Notes: generated by a model not told the origin, from the sequence alone. Positions 35,532-45,603 are shown, counted from the first letter of the stretch. The stretch: DNA of 64,000 nt from Paludibacter sp. (GCA_028710895.1 JAQTTH010000013.1:62001-126000); one strand, 5' to 3'. A program made the numbers and translations.

Positions 35532-35960
35532 CTATTTATATTCGGATAATAAAATAGTTTGAATCTTATTTTTTTCATTTCCTTCCAGTTTGGAAATACA
35601 GTTTTGAATGCGTTTACGAAACTTCCAGCAGGTCATCTGATTCAGTCCCAATTGATCTGAGTAGTTGTACGATGAGAAATCACTTCCAAGAACGCAGACA
35701 TTATAAGCTATGAAAAATGCTTTGTTTATTGGAAATTTGATGTTGTGGAATATGGTGTTTGCCGTAGCCGATTCTTCTTTTTTACAACGTGTACAACGAC
35801 GTGCTGAGGGTGTTTTCCCGTCACAAAAGTTAGTATGCCCGCAATTTCGGCAGGTAAAACCCTCTTTCCATTTCACGTCGGCAATAAATTTCAGTACTTT
35901 TTCGCTGCTTTCGAAAAGTTCCTGCGCTTTCTCAGTTGATATTTCTTCTTTAAATAACAT
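35532..35960 (-). CDS. Stand-alone IS1595-type zinc-ribbon protein
   Basis: A 142-residue protein matching only the N-terminal zinc-ribbon/DNA-binding part of IS1595-family transposases (CxxC pairs C37-C40 and C56-C59, then FHNIKFPINKAFFIAY). There is no DDE catalytic domain and no inverted repeats around it. The stop codon is its own and the promoter is a perfect consensus, so it is more likely a domesticated DNA-binding protein than a broken insertion sequence. It is divergent from the rhodanese gene. Confidence 0.65.
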   Translation of the reverse strand: MLFKEEISTEKAQELFESSEKVLKFIADVKWKEGFTCRNCGHTNFCDGKTPSARRCTRCKKEESATANTIFHNIKFPINKAFFIAYNVCVLGSDFSSYNYSDQLGLNQMTCWKFRKRIQNCISKLEGNEKNKIQTILLSEYK

Positions 35961-36003
35961 GATTATCAGTGTGTTTAATTAATAACTGCTATTAATTAGT
36001 TGG

Positions 36004-36034
36004 CAAAGATATAAAATATTTTAGTGATATCAAA
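36004..36034 (-). promoter_or_regulatory. Promoter of the zinc-ribbon gene
   Basis: On the minus strand TTTG (36034-36031), 19-nt spacer, TATCTTTG (36011-36004): a full consensus Bacteroidota promoter. The palindrome TGATATCA (36025-36032) overlaps its -33 side and might be an operator. Confidence 0.78.
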
Positions 36035-36054
36035 ATAATTCATTGGTGATACTA

Positions 36055-36084
36055 TTGTAATTTAAAATACTATGTATATCTTTG
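36055..36084 (+). promoter_or_regulatory. Promoter of the rhodanese/CoA-disulfide reductase operon
   Basis: TTG (36055-36057), 19-nt spacer, TATCTTTG (36077-36084). It is divergent from, and only about 20 bp away from, the zinc-ribbon gene promoter. Confidence 0.75.
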
Positions 36085-36117
36085 CACCGTCAAATAATAA
36101 ACAGCAAAAATATTAAT

Positions 36118-36435
36118 ATGTTAGAATTATTAAAGAAATTATTGGGCATTGTCCCAAAAGCAGATTTTGCAGAGTTGGTTCGCGAAGGTGCAACCATTAT
36201 CGATGTACGTACAAAGGGAGAATATGCAGGTGGACATATCCGGGGTTCGGTGAATATACCATTGGATAAGCTTGTTGATAACCTAAATAAGCTGAAGGGA
36301 AAGGACAAGGCAATTATTACGTGTTGTGCATCGGGTGCAAGAAGTGCTTCGGCAAAAGGAATCCTAACTTCACGCGGCTTTACCAATGTGCACAACGGTG
36401 GCAGTTGGATGAGCTTAAATCGGAAAATTGATTAA
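36118..36435 (+). CDS. Single-domain rhodanese
   Basis: A 105-residue sulfurtransferase domain with the active-site loop C70-A-S-G-A-R and the CH2A-like segment DVRTKGEYAGGHIRGSVNIP (29-48). It would carry a persulfide on Cys70. The ATG at 36118 is used because the upstream TTG overlaps the -7 element. It precedes a CoA-disulfide reductase/rhodanese fusion by 47 bp; together they suggest handling of sulfane sulfur or low-molecular-weight thiol persulfides. Confidence 0.88.
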   Translation: MLELLKKLLGIVPKADFAELVREGATIIDVRTKGEYAGGHIRGSVNIPLDKLVDNLNKLKGKDKAIITCCASGARSASAKGILTSRGFTNVHNGGSWMSLNRKID

Positions 36436-36482
36436 TATCACTTCGTTTAAATGTTATTAGAGGGATAAAAGAAAAATTGAAA

Positions 36483-38768
36483 ATGGAAAAGATAATTATT
36501 ATCGGAGGAGTTGCTGCCGGTGCAACAGCAGCAGCCAAAGTTCGTCGCATGTCAGCAACAGCGCATATAACAATGATTGAGGCCGGACCTGATATTTCGT
36601 TTGCTAATTGTGGATTGCCTTACTATATTGGAGGCGATATCAAAAGTCGTTCTAAATTGATTCTGCAAAGTCCCGAAAGCTTTAATGATCAATACAATGT
36701 AGATGTGCATATCAATACAGTAGTTAGTTCTATCGACCGCAAAGCACATACACTTCAGGCAATTGATACTCAAAGTGGTGAAGAAAAATCGTTTGAATAT
36801 ACAAAGCTGATTTTGGCACAAGGTGGTAGGCCTATCAAACCAACTTTGCCCGGAGCTGAAATGGAACATGTTTTCACGCTTTGGACATTGGAAGATATGG
36901 ACAAAATTGCTGCCTATTTAGATGAAGAAAACCCTAAGACGGCTGTTGTTGTAGGTGGTGGTTTTATCGGAATGGAAATGGTGGAAGCACTTACCAAACG
37001 TGAATTGAATGTGAATGTGGTGGAAATGATGCCACACGTAATGGCTGTGATGGAAGCAGAAACAGCCGGATTTATTGAAACCGAAATGTTGTCGCATGGC
37101 GTTGGAATTTATACAGGTGCCGGAGTAGCTGAGATTAGCTCAGGGTTGGTAAAACTGGATAATGGTAAAATACTCAAGGCCGATATGGTGTTGTTGTCTA
37201 TTGGTGTTCGTCCTACTTTGCAACTGGCAAAGGAAGCCGGACTGGAAATGGGTGAAGCGGGTGGTTTACTTGTAAATGATAAACTTCAAACTAACGATCC
37301 GGATATTTTTGCCGCCGGCGATATGGTGGAAATTGAACATCGCGTGAATGGGAAAAAAGTTCGTATTCCGTTGGCCGGGCCGGCTAATCGTCAGGGTCGT
37401 ATTGCTGCTGAAAATGCATTAGGTGGTAACCACGCGTATAAAGGTGCATTGGGAACTTCCATTGTTCGTGTATTCGAAGCAGTTGCCGGAACAACCGGAT
37501 TGTCGTTGAAACAGGCCCGTTCGTTAGGAATTGATGCTGACGCTGTGGTGGTTCACAAAGAACATCACACAAGTTATATGCCGGGTGCTGAAAATGTAAC
37601 CGCTATGTTGGTGTACGATCGCGAAACAGGTGTGATTCTGGGTGGTCAAACAGCCGGATATAAAGGGGCCGACAAGCGATTGGATGTAATTGCAACCGCC
37701 GCTGCTGCTAAACTGTCGGTCAGTGATTTGGCGGATATTGATTTTGCCTACTCACCACCCATTGGAACAGCTAATGACGCTATGAATATGGCGGCATATA
37801 CCGCTGAGAATAAAATGTCCGGCTTTAGTCCTTCGGTTACTGTTTCTGACTTGGATGATTTTGTAAATGGAAAGAATCCTGTATTTGTGGATGTACGTGA
37901 TGTATTTGCATTCAAGAAAAGTCACATTGAAGGTGCTATTCACTTGCCCTTGGAATTGCTGCTACAACAAATCAGCACTATACCAACAATTCGCCCCGTG
38001 ATAGTGTACGATGAAACTGGCAAAAAAGGTCATCAGGCTTTGAGAACGCTGATTGGAGCCGGATTTGCTGATGTAACCAATATTTCAGGTGGGCACATTT
38101 CCCTTCAACGCCAGGCCAGAGCAGTAGGATTCAAAAACATAAATATAGAACTCTTACCTGTCGAAAAGAAAAAACTAGGAGCGGAGGTTGCTGAAAAAGA
38201 AGAAAAGTTTGAAGCGAAAGCTGTTGACCAAAACTCACAATTGATAGTGGATGTACGCACAGTTGCAGAATTCAGAACGGGAGCTTATCCCGATGCTGTA
38301 AATATTCCCCTGGATGATTTGATGCGCCGTCGTAGCGAGTTTGGTAATGATTTAAACCGTGATATCATTGTATATTGTGCTTCGGGTGGTCGATCGGCTT
38401 ATGCACAACGCCAGTTGATGCAGTTGGGCTTTACGAACGTAAAAAATGGTGGTGGATTATCGTCGATGATGGCTCAACGACCTGTTGAAAAGAAAGTTGA
38501 ACCAAAAGCAGTTTCGAATGAGCCGTTGATTGTGGATGTTCGTACTGTTCAGGAGTTCAATGGAGGTGCTTTTCCCGGGGCAAAAAATATTCCGTTGGAC
38601 GATTTGATGCACCGTCAAAATGAATTTGGAAGTGACAAGAATCGTGAAATTGTTGTTTATTGTGCTTCGGGTGGTCGTTCGTCGTATGCTCAGCGGATGT
38701 TGATGCAACTGGGATATACAAATGTCACCAATGGTGGTGGATTAATGCACATGATGATGCGAAAATAG
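36483..38768 (+). CDS. CoA-disulfide reductase-like flavoprotein fused to three rhodanese domains
   Basis: A 761-residue fusion. Residues 1 to about 450 are a pyridine nucleotide-disulfide oxidoreductase with FAD motif GGVAAGATAAAK, catalytic Cys43 (SFANCGLPYY) and the second GGGFIGMEM nucleotide site. Three rhodanese domains follow. The first (about 455-545) has VYDETGKKG in place of the active-site loop and lacks the cysteine. The second (about 578-668) and third (about 677-760) each have VYCASGGRS and are very alike. Known CoADR-RHD enzymes have one rhodanese. Role: reduction of CoA or polysulfide disulfides and persulfides. Confidence 0.88.
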   Translation: MEKIIIIGGVAAGATAAAKVRRMSATAHITMIEAGPDISFANCGLPYYIGGDIKSRSKLILQSPESFNDQYNVDVHINTVVSSIDRKAHTLQAIDTQSGEEKSFEYTKLILAQGGRPIKPTLPGAEMEHVFTLWTLEDMDKIAAYLDEENPKTAVVVGGGFIGMEMVEALTKRELNVNVVEMMPHVMAVMEAETAGFIETEMLSHGVGIYTGAGVAEISSGLVKLDNGKILKADMVLLSIGVRPTLQLAKEAGLEMGEAGGLLVNDKLQTNDPDIFAAGDMVEIEHRVNGKKVRIPLAGPANRQGRIAAENALGGNHAYKGALGTSIVRVFEAVAGTTGLSLKQARSLGIDADAVVVHKEHHTSYMPGAENVTAMLVYDRETGVILGGQTAGYKGADKRLDVIATAAAAKLSVSDLADIDFAYSPPIGTANDAMNMAAYTAENKMSGFSPSVTVSDLDDFVNGKNPVFVDVRDVFAFKKSHIEGAIHLPLELLLQQISTIPTIRPVIVYDETGKKGHQALRTLIGAGFADVTNISGGHISLQRQARAVGFKNINIELLPVEKKKLGAEVAEKEEKFEAKAVDQNSQLIVDVRTVAEFRTGAYPDAVNIPLDDLMRRRSEFGNDLNRDIIVYCASGGRSAYAQRQLMQLGFTNVKNGGGLSSMMAQRPVEKKVEPKAVSNEPLIVDVRTVQEFNGGAFPGAKNIPLDDLMHRQNEFGSDKNREIVVYCASGGRSSYAQRMLMQLGYTNVTNGGGLMHMMMRK

Positions 38769-38792
38769 AATTTATTAAAATAATAACTATAA

Positions 38793-38832
38793 GAAAGCGG
38801 CTGAATTTCAGAATTGAAATTCAGCCGCTTTC
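38793..38832. terminator. Bidirectional terminator between the rhodanese and efflux operons
   Basis: A perfect 17-bp stem: 38793-38809 pairs with 38816-38832 around a 6-nt loop. It separates two convergent transcription units. Confidence 0.8.
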
Positions 38833-38854
38833 GGGTTTAAAAGAAATCGAAATA

Positions 38855-40180
38855 TTAATAAATTTGTTCGCCTAACGCAATTTTTAGTTTGTAAAGACTG
38901 ATTGTATAATCAATTTTAGATTTGAGCAAGGCAAGCTTACTATCGGTCACTGCAGTAGCAGTATACATCAATTCAACATTGGTGATGGTTCCTGCATTAA
39001 AACTAGTTTCGGCTAATTGATAAGCCTCTTGAGCTTGTTGTAATTGCAATTCGGATAATCGTACTTTGTTTTGAGCTGATTGAGCATTTGCTTTGTTTTC
39101 AACGACTTCATTCACAATACTTCTACGAATTAGTTCTGTTTCTTCCACGTTTCCATCAATATCCGTTTGAGCTTGAATCTTGGTGTATTTAGAACGATTG
39201 GCATCAAAAAGAGGCACTTTAAGACCAATTCCTAACGAAAAGTTAGGAGTTGCAGCCATCATTTTGGGTAAGTAACCGTTTTTAATGCCACCCGAACCAA
39301 GAAAATTGAGCGATGGATTGTTGACAGCATTCACTATTTTCAAATGTGCTTCTGCTAATGCACTTTTCTGATGCGCGAGTTTCATTTCATTTCGGTGATC
39401 AAAAGCAAAATTGAATAATGAATCGTTTGTTGGAAGAATGTTGGGTTGCAATAATTCATTTTTTACTTTTAACTTTGTTTCCTGACTTTTTCCTAGGAAC
39501 GAGTTTAGCAAACCAACTTGAATTTGAAGTGCATTTACTAAATCCATTTTTTGCGTTTCATTAGTCGAAATGCGAACTTTGGTTGTCAGCACTTCATATT
39601 TGGTTGCAGAACCTGTTGCAGCTTTTTTCTCAACAAATTGTGAATGGGCTTTCAGTGTAGCAAGTTCCTCATCTTTAATTTTGATGGCTTCCTGTAAAAA
39701 AGCAATGGAATAAAAATTGCCCAACATGGCGCCCGATAGCTTTTGTTTAAGTTGTTCAACGTTAAGTCCAACCATTTCTTTACTTTGCTGCTCAAATGCT
39801 ATATTCTTTTTTGCCTTACCGAAATCGTAAATATTCTCGCTAACATTTACAGACGCCGAGTAATTATTGGCAGGATACAAACTGACAACCCCAATTCCCA
39901 AAGCTGTCATGTCGAGGGTTGATGTTGGTCCTATTAAAGCATAATTGGCTGAAAGACTTACATCTGGCAAGTAAGCAGTTTTTGATAGACCTATTTTAGC
40001 ATCCGCGGCAGCCAAATCAAACTGAGTTTTTTTTATGGATGGATAATTAATGATTACCACATTCAAAACCTCTTTCAGACTTAATGAATCTCCTGCGATT
40101 TTTATTCCCTGATTTTGCCCTTGCATTGCCACGAATGGCAACAGGAGCAGGGCAATTGATATTTTATATAGTTGTCTCAT
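38855..40180 (-). CDS. TolC-family outer membrane efflux protein
   Basis: About 441 residues. Signal peptide MRQLYKISIALLLLPFVAMQ; I use the ATG at 40180 since the upstream TTG overlaps the end of the MFS gene. It has the two-fold repeated helical plan of TolC proteins, with LAAADAKIGLSKTAYLPDVSL in the first half and QLQQAQEAYQLAETSFNAG in the second. It forms the outer-membrane channel of the tripartite pump encoded just upstream. Confidence 0.87.
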   Translation of the reverse strand: MRQLYKISIALLLLPFVAMQGQNQGIKIAGDSLSLKEVLNVVIINYPSIKKTQFDLAAADAKIGLSKTAYLPDVSLSANYALIGPTSTLDMTALGIGVVSLYPANNYSASVNVSENIYDFGKAKKNIAFEQQSKEMVGLNVEQLKQKLSGAMLGNFYSIAFLQEAIKIKDEELATLKAHSQFVEKKAATGSATKYEVLTTKVRISTNETQKMDLVNALQIQVGLLNSFLGKSQETKLKVKNELLQPNILPTNDSLFNFAFDHRNEMKLAHQKSALAEAHLKIVNAVNNPSLNFLGSGGIKNGYLPKMMAATPNFSLGIGLKVPLFDANRSKYTKIQAQTDIDGNVEETELIRRSIVNEVVENKANAQSAQNKVRLSELQLQQAQEAYQLAETSFNAGTITNVELMYTATAVTDSKLALLKSKIDYTISLYKLKIALGEQIY

Positions 40181-40193
40181 ATTGTTTAAAATT

Positions 40194-41828
40194 TTATTCA
40201 ATTACTTCTAAATGAGCTTTGGGAGCATCTCCCGGATTTTTTTTCTTTGACTTCAGAAATAGTATTGGAATAAATCCAATCATAGATATCAATGCTGCAA
40301 TCAAAAAATCATCATCAATTCCCTGAATAAATGCCTGTGAACTAACGTTTGACATCACCAGGCTTTGGGCTTGTTTCAAGGCAGTTGAATATGCTCCACC
40401 TGCGTGTTGCTGAATGTAATATGCCATATTTCTGGTTGCACCCTGAAATGCTTGTGACCCCGATTGTATAGCACCACCATAGGTTTGTGCATGAAAATTT
40501 ACACGGGAAGTCAACAAAGTTGACAACAAGGCAACACCAAGACTTCCACCAATTTGGCGAACCGTATTGGAGATACTTGATGCTTGGGCCATTTTGTTAT
40601 GCGGAATAGTTGCCAATGAGAATGTACTCAATGGTGTGAAAATAATTCCCATGGCAAATCCCCTTAAATAAAGGGTGGTCATGATAAACGAATGTTCGGT
40701 AAGATATGATAAATTAGAGTTTAAATAAAAACTAAACACAAGTAAACCTACACCCATCAGAATGGGAACTTTTGCACTCACTTTGTCCGAAAACCATCCG
40801 GAAACCGGTGACATAAAGCCCTGAATAATACCAACAGGCAAGAAAACAGCACCCGATTGCAAAGCCGTATATCCAAGTGAATTTTGCAAATAAAGTGGCA
40901 ATAAGAATGTGCTACCGAACATACCGATACTAAATACAAGCATCAATAAGTTGCTCATTCCGAAGTTTCGGTCCTTAAGCAATCTCAAGTCCAACAAGGG
41001 ATATTCTGTAGTTAATTCCTGTGTCAGGAATACGGCTAACCCAATGGCAGATATGGCAAAACAAACCAAAATGTATGGTGCCGACCAACCGGCTGAATTT
41101 GTTTGCGCATTTCCTTCGGATAGAGCAAACAATAATACAGGCAAGAAGATAATGACCGAAATAAAGCCTATATAGTCGAACTTTCGGGCATTGGGACTAA
41201 CAAACTCCCGTTGAATAACAATTGTAAATACAAGTGCTGCAATTCCCACAGGAATGTTTACATCGAAAATTAATTGCCATGAGAAATTATCAACCAGATA
41301 CCCTCCGATAAGTGGACCAAATGAAACCGACGCAGCAGCTGCAATGGCCCAAAAACCAAGTGCCAGCCCACGTTGTTTTATTGGAAATTCACGTATAATG
41401 ATAGCCATACCCAATGGTTGAATCATCCCAGCACCTAAGCCCTGAATAATACGCGACATAATAAGCGTGGTTTCATCGCTTGACAATCCGCATAATAGCG
41501 AACCGAAAGTAAACAAGAATAAGCCCCAAAAATAGACTTTCTTATATCCGAATTTGTCGGCCAACCATCCGGATGTAGGTAACATAACTGCCATGGAAAG
41601 CATATAGGCAGTAATGACCCATTGTATGGTGGATAATCCGACTCCGAATGACGACATGATCTTCGGCAAGCTCACGTTCACAATCGTACTGTCAAGTACC
41701 GCCATAAATGTTCCAAGCATTACATTGGCTAATACAAACCATTTGTAATATGGACTTTTAGGGTGATAATGAGAATCCGAATTGCGAAGCTTGCGTCGAA
41801 TTTTATGTGTTGTTGATATTTTACGCAT
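40194..41828 (-). CDS. MFS multidrug transporter, DHA2/EmrB family
   Basis: A 544-residue inner-membrane transporter with about 14 transmembrane segments and a short soluble N-terminal tail. Family features include MLGTFMAVLDSTIVNVSLPK in the first helix, WLADKFGYKKVY (motif A) and a long periplasmic loop near residues 445-495. It would use the proton gradient to move drugs or organic anions into the EmrA/TolC duct. It lies 4 bp downstream of the membrane-fusion gene. Confidence 0.9.
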   Translation of the reverse strand: MRKISTTHKIRRKLRNSDSHYHPKSPYYKWFVLANVMLGTFMAVLDSTIVNVSLPKIMSSFGVGLSTIQWVITAYMLSMAVMLPTSGWLADKFGYKKVYFWGLFLFTFGSLLCGLSSDETTLIMSRIIQGLGAGMIQPLGMAIIIREFPIKQRGLALGFWAIAAAASVSFGPLIGGYLVDNFSWQLIFDVNIPVGIAALVFTIVIQREFVSPNARKFDYIGFISVIIFLPVLLFALSEGNAQTNSAGWSAPYILVCFAISAIGLAVFLTQELTTEYPLLDLRLLKDRNFGMSNLLMLVFSIGMFGSTFLLPLYLQNSLGYTALQSGAVFLPVGIIQGFMSPVSGWFSDKVSAKVPILMGVGLLVFSFYLNSNLSYLTEHSFIMTTLYLRGFAMGIIFTPLSTFSLATIPHNKMAQASSISNTVRQIGGSLGVALLSTLLTSRVNFHAQTYGGAIQSGSQAFQGATRNMAYYIQQHAGGAYSTALKQAQSLVMSNVSSQAFIQGIDDDFLIAALISMIGFIPILFLKSKKKNPGDAPKAHLEVIE

Positions 41829-41832
41829 TCTG

Positions 41833-42831
41833 TTATTTGATAATTTTTACAACAGCTGACATACCTGTCAATAGTTTGTAGTTTGTCAATTTGCTACCAT
41901 CTTCAGTAGCATCAATTGAAATCTTCAAAGGAATGCGTTGTGTTACTTTGGTAAAGTTACCTGACGCATTACTTGGCGGAATTAAAGAGAATTGAGCTGC
42001 AGTGGTAGAACCAAGTGTAAAGACAGTTCCGGTGAAAGTTACATCAGGATACATGTCCAACGAGAAAACAGCTTTTTGTCCAACTTTTAATTTCTCTACT
42101 TTTGTTTCTTCCAAATATACAACCACCCAAAATTTGCTGTTGTTGTTGATTGTATAAATAGATTGTCCCGGTTGTGAAATATCTCCCGGTAGTAACCACC
42201 GTTTTGCAACCACACCATCTACCGGAGCATATAAGCGTGTGTTGTTCAATTGCGTGTTGATTACACTGATTTGTGTTTTTGAACCCTCTACAGCAGTTTG
42301 AGCGGTATTGATCATCGATTTTGAAACTGTTAGTTGAGCCTGAGCAGCATCTAGTTGTGCCTGCGCTGTTTCCAATGCTTTTTTCATGTGATCAAATTGT
42401 TCTTTGGTAGTTACTCCCCCAGCAAATTGAGTTTTGGTGCGGTCAAAATCTTCTTTTGCTTTTTCCACTGAGATTTGAAGTACTTTAATATTCTTCTGGT
42501 CATAAATCAGTTTGGCTTCAGCTTGCAATTTATTAGCCATTGTCGTGGCTTTTCCGGAGATAACCTGTTGCTTTTGAGCTAAAATGTCCGTGCTGTCAAG
42601 TTCAGCAATTAGTTGTCCTTGTTTTACAGAGTCACCTTCTTCAACATATAATTTGCTTATACGTCCCATGATTTTTGGACTAACTGAAACAACATCCGAT
42701 GCTACCAACGCATCATCTGTTTTGATGTATTTCTCATATTCATTGTACCAATAAATTCCTGCTGCAATTACCAGTAAGATGGTTACTGAAAGGGGAATGT
42801 AGATTTTTAAATCTTTTTTTGTCTTTGCCAT
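41833..42831 (-). CDS. HlyD/EmrA-family membrane fusion protein
   Basis: A 332-residue periplasmic adaptor. It has an N-terminal membrane anchor (about 9-30), a biotinyl-lipoyl-like half (VSVSPKIMGRISKLYVEEGD) split by a coiled-coil hairpin (about 85-185), then LYAPVDGVVAKRWLLPG and a beta-barrel. It connects the MFS transporter with the TolC-type channel encoded downstream. Confidence 0.9.
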   Translation of the reverse strand: MAKTKKDLKIYIPLSVTILLVIAAGIYWYNEYEKYIKTDDALVASDVVSVSPKIMGRISKLYVEEGDSVKQGQLIAELDSTDILAQKQQVISGKATTMANKLQAEAKLIYDQKNIKVLQISVEKAKEDFDRTKTQFAGGVTTKEQFDHMKKALETAQAQLDAAQAQLTVSKSMINTAQTAVEGSKTQISVINTQLNNTRLYAPVDGVVAKRWLLPGDISQPGQSIYTINNNSKFWVVVYLEETKVEKLKVGQKAVFSLDMYPDVTFTGTVFTLGSTTAAQFSLIPPSNASGNFTKVTQRIPLKISIDATEDGSKLTNYKLLTGMSAVVKIIK

Positions 42832-42869
42832 ACTTTTACTTTTTATGTTTTGATTGTTATTTGATATTT

Positions 42870-43355
42870 TTAAATTTTAGTACACGATGTCATTGTTGTA
42901 TGAGAGTCTACCATGATTTCGGATAGAATTTCCCTCACTTGTTGGGTTGACTCATATAATTGGGTCAGCCGATTTTCATCCAGTTTTTCAATGCGTTCCC
43001 GCATATCTTTACTTATTTCCTGTTTAATGGCTTTAAAATCTTCTTTACCTTTTTCAGTAAATCGTATATTGACAATTCGTCTGTCGTTAGGGTCAAGCAA
43101 ACGTTCAACCATACCTTCAGCAATAAGTTTATCTACCTGAGCTGTAACATGTGGCTTTGGAATTGACAATTTACAGCCAATTTCAGACATTGAAAGTACA
43201 TCGTACTTACTTAGCAGACCTAAAATGAATAAACTACCCGGATTGAGATTTGTTTTCATTTTGATGGAGCGTGTCAGGCTTTTTGAAAGTAGCGGATGTA
43301 GATAAATCAGATTCTCAATGATTTTGTCTATTGAGACAGTTTCGTTTGAGTTCAT
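42870..43355 (-). CDS. MarR-family transcriptional regulator
   Basis: A 161-residue winged-helix regulator with the family core (MSEIGCKLSIPKPHVTAQVD, about 76-95, and the wing VERLLDPNDRRIVNIRFTEKG). It is the first gene of the efflux operon, the usual arrangement for EmrR-type control in which a ligand lifts repression. Predicted to repress its own operon. Confidence 0.88.
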   Translation of the reverse strand: MNSNETVSIDKIIENLIYLHPLLSKSLTRSIKMKTNLNPGSLFILGLLSKYDVLSMSEIGCKLSIPKPHVTAQVDKLIAEGMVERLLDPNDRRIVNIRFTEKGKEDFKAIKQEISKDMRERIEKLDENRLTQLYESTQQVREILSEIMVDSHTTMTSCTKI

Positions 43356-43382
43356 AGAGTTATTTGTATTTGAATTTGGTTA

Positions 43383-43417
43383 CAAAAGTATAACTATTAT
43401 TTTAAATGAACTATTAT
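43383..43417 (-). promoter_or_regulatory. Promoter and possible operator of the MarR-efflux operon
   Basis: On the minus strand TACTTTTG (43390-43383) fits the -7 element. A direct repeat AACTATTAT lies at 43392-43400 and 43409-43417 on the plus strand, where a repressor could block the -33 region. Confidence 0.4.
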
Positions 43418-43518
43418 ATTCTGTAAAATATTTGTTTTTTGAATTAATTGTGTCGATTTTCACACTTTGACTCAATAAAACTATCCATTATCCGCAATAA
43501 ACTATAAACTAAAAATGC

Positions 43519-43526
43519 TATCTTTG
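43519..43526 (+). promoter_or_regulatory. -7 element of thrS
   Basis: TATCTTTG is an exact TAnnTTTG match 41 bp before the ATG. No matching -33 element is evident. Confidence 0.55.
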
Positions 43527-43567
43527 CAACTCAAAATTTAAAAACCATTTGTAAGGTTCAAAAACGT

Positions 43568-45514
43568 ATGATTAAAGTAACATTCCCCGACGGTTCGGTA
43601 CGCGAATTTGCCAAAGGCATTACCGGACTTCAACTGGCTGAAAGTATCAGCTCCCGACTGGCACAAGAAGTGCTTGCTATCACAGTAAATGACGAAATTT
43701 GGGACTTAACCCGCCCAATCGAAACCGATGCAGCCATTAAATTGCACAAGTGGGACGATGAAGAAGCAAAACATGCGTTCTGGCACTCGTCGGCACACTT
43801 AATGGCCGAAGCCCTGCAGGAATTGTATCCAGGCATTAAATTCGGTATTGGTCCGGCTATCGAAAACGGTTTCTACTACGATGTGGATCCGGGTGATATG
43901 ACCATAAAAGAAACTGATTTACCAGCTATTGAAGCGAAGATGCTTGAACTAGCTGCCCGCAAATCAACCATCATTCGTAGGGATATCAGTAAAGCTGATG
44001 CGTTAACCCGTTTTGGTGCTCTCGATGAAGTATATAAAACAGAGATGATCAATGATCTTGCCGACGGAACAATTACGTTGTATTCACAAGGCAATTTCAC
44101 CGACCTTTGCCGTGGACCACACTTACCACATACAGGCGAAATCAAAGCCATTAAAGTGCTCAGCGTGGCCGGTGCATACTGGCGTGGTGACGAAAAACGC
44201 AAGCAGTTAACCCGTATCTACGGTATTACCTTCCCTAAAAAGAAAATGCTTGATGAATACCTGGTATTGTTGGAAGAAGCTAAAAAACGTGACCACCGCA
44301 AAATCGGTAAAGAACTGGAGCTATTTATGTTCTCCGAAATGGTGGGCAAGGGTCTTCCAATCTGGTTGCCACGCGGAACTTCGTTGCGTTTGCGTTTGGA
44401 AGATTTTCTAAAAAAAATCCAACGTCGTTTCGATTACCAACAGGTAATGACACCGCATATTGGTAACAAACAATTATACGTGACTTCCGGTCACTATGCA
44501 AAATACGGTAAAGATTCGTTCCAACCGATACATACTCCCGAAGAAGGTGAAGAGTATCTGTTGAAACCAATGAACTGTCCGCACCACTGCGAGATTTATA
44601 AGTTCAAACCACGTTCGTACAAAGACCTTCCATTGCGTTTGGCAGAATTTGGGACAGTATATCGTTACGAGCAAAGTGGCGAGTTGCATGGGTTAACCCG
44701 TGTACGTAGCTTTACACAAGATGATGCGCATATTTTCTGTCGTCCCGATCAGGTGAAAGATGAGTTCCTGAAAGTAATGGATATTATCTTTATTATTTTC
44801 AATGCGTTGGAGTTCGAGAACTTCGAAGCTCAAATTTCATTGCGTGATCCGAATAACCGTGAGAAATACATTGGTTCGGACGAAAACTGGGATAAAGCGG
44901 AACAATCAATTATCGAAGCTTGTGCCGAAAAAGGATTGAAAGCCAAAGTTGAAACCGGTGAAGCAGCTTTCTACGGTCCTAAGCTTGACTTTATGGTGAA
45001 AGATGCTATTGGTCGTAAATGGCAGTTGGGAACCATACAGGTAGATTATAACCTGCCTGAACGTTTCGAATTGGAATATACAGGCGACGATAATGCAAAA
45101 CATCGTCCGGTAATGATTCACCGTGCACCGTTTGGATCCATGGAGCGTTTTGTTGCGGTATTAATTGAACATACTGCCGGTAAATTCCCATTGTGGTTGA
45201 CTCCCGATCAGGTTGTTATTTTGCCGATCAGCGAAAAATTCAACGATTACGCATTCCAGGTGGCTAAAACACTTAACTCACAAGATGTACGTGTAACGGT
45301 TGACGATCGTAACGAGAAGATTGGCCGTAAGATCCGTGATAACGAATTGAAACGTATTCCGTATATGCTTATTGTAGGCGAAAAAGAAGCTGAAAATGCT
45401 GAAGTAGCCGTTCGTCGTCAGGGCGAAGGTGATAAAGGCAGCATGAGCGTAACTGATTTTGCTAAACTGATTACCGATGAGGTTGATGCGTTGGTGAATC
45501 AATACAATAAATAA
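43568..45514 (+). CDS. thrS: Threonyl-tRNA synthetase
   Basis: A 648-residue class II synthetase with a TGS domain (1-60), the editing domain motif [11 protein letters not shown] (H76, H80) and a catalytic core. The core contains the zinc-binding cysteine in [14 protein letters not shown] and motif 2 around [20 protein letters not shown], and the C-terminal anticodon-binding domain begins near TPDQVVILP. Length and order are standard. Confidence 0.96.
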   Translation: MIKVTFPDGSVREFAKGITGLQLAESISSRLAQEVLAITVNDEIWDLTRPIETDAAIKLHKWDDEEAKHAFWHSSAHLMAEALQELYPGIKFGIGPAIENGFYYDVDPGDMTIKETDLPAIEAKMLELAARKSTIIRRDISKADALTRFGALDEVYKTEMINDLADGTITLYSQGNFTDLCRGPHLPHTGEIKAIKVLSVAGAYWRGDEKRKQLTRIYGITFPKKKMLDEYLVLLEEAKKRDHRKIGKELELFMFSEMVGKGLPIWLPRGTSLRLRLEDFLKKIQRRFDYQQVMTPHIGNKQLYVTSGHYAKYGKDSFQPIHTPEEGEEYLLKPMNCPHHCEIYKFKPRSYKDLPLRLAEFGTVYRYEQSGELHGLTRVRSFTQDDAHIFCRPDQVKDEFLKVMDIIFIIFNALEFENFEAQISLRDPNNREKYIGSDENWDKAEQSIIEACAEKGLKAKVETGEAAFYGPKLDFMVKDAIGRKWQLGTIQVDYNLPERFELEYTGDDNAKHRPVMIHRAPFGSMERFVAVLIEHTAGKFPLWLTPDQVVILPISEKFNDYAFQVAKTLNSQDVRVTVDDRNEKIGRKIRDNELKRIPYMLIVGEKEAENAEVAVRRQGEGDKGSMSVTDFAKLITDEVDALVNQYNK

Positions 45515-45544
45515 TGCAGAATTGATAAAGCATAATTCATAATT

Positions 45545-45586
45545 AAAGAACGCGAATCGGGTTACCCGGTTCGCGTTCTTTGTTTT
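45545..45586. terminator. Terminator between thrS and the convergent MG-domain gene
   Basis: A 17-bp stem (45545-45561 with 45565-45581, one wobble) with a TTA loop, followed by TGTTTTT. Its central sequence recurs, inverted, in the terminator at 49090-49123. Confidence 0.88.
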
Positions 45587-45603
45587 TCAGATAGCTAAAA
45601 TCC

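Noticed and set aside
35532-35960. Intact IS1595 insertion sequence
   Set aside because: No DDE domain, no terminal inverted repeats and no target-site duplication were seen around the gene.
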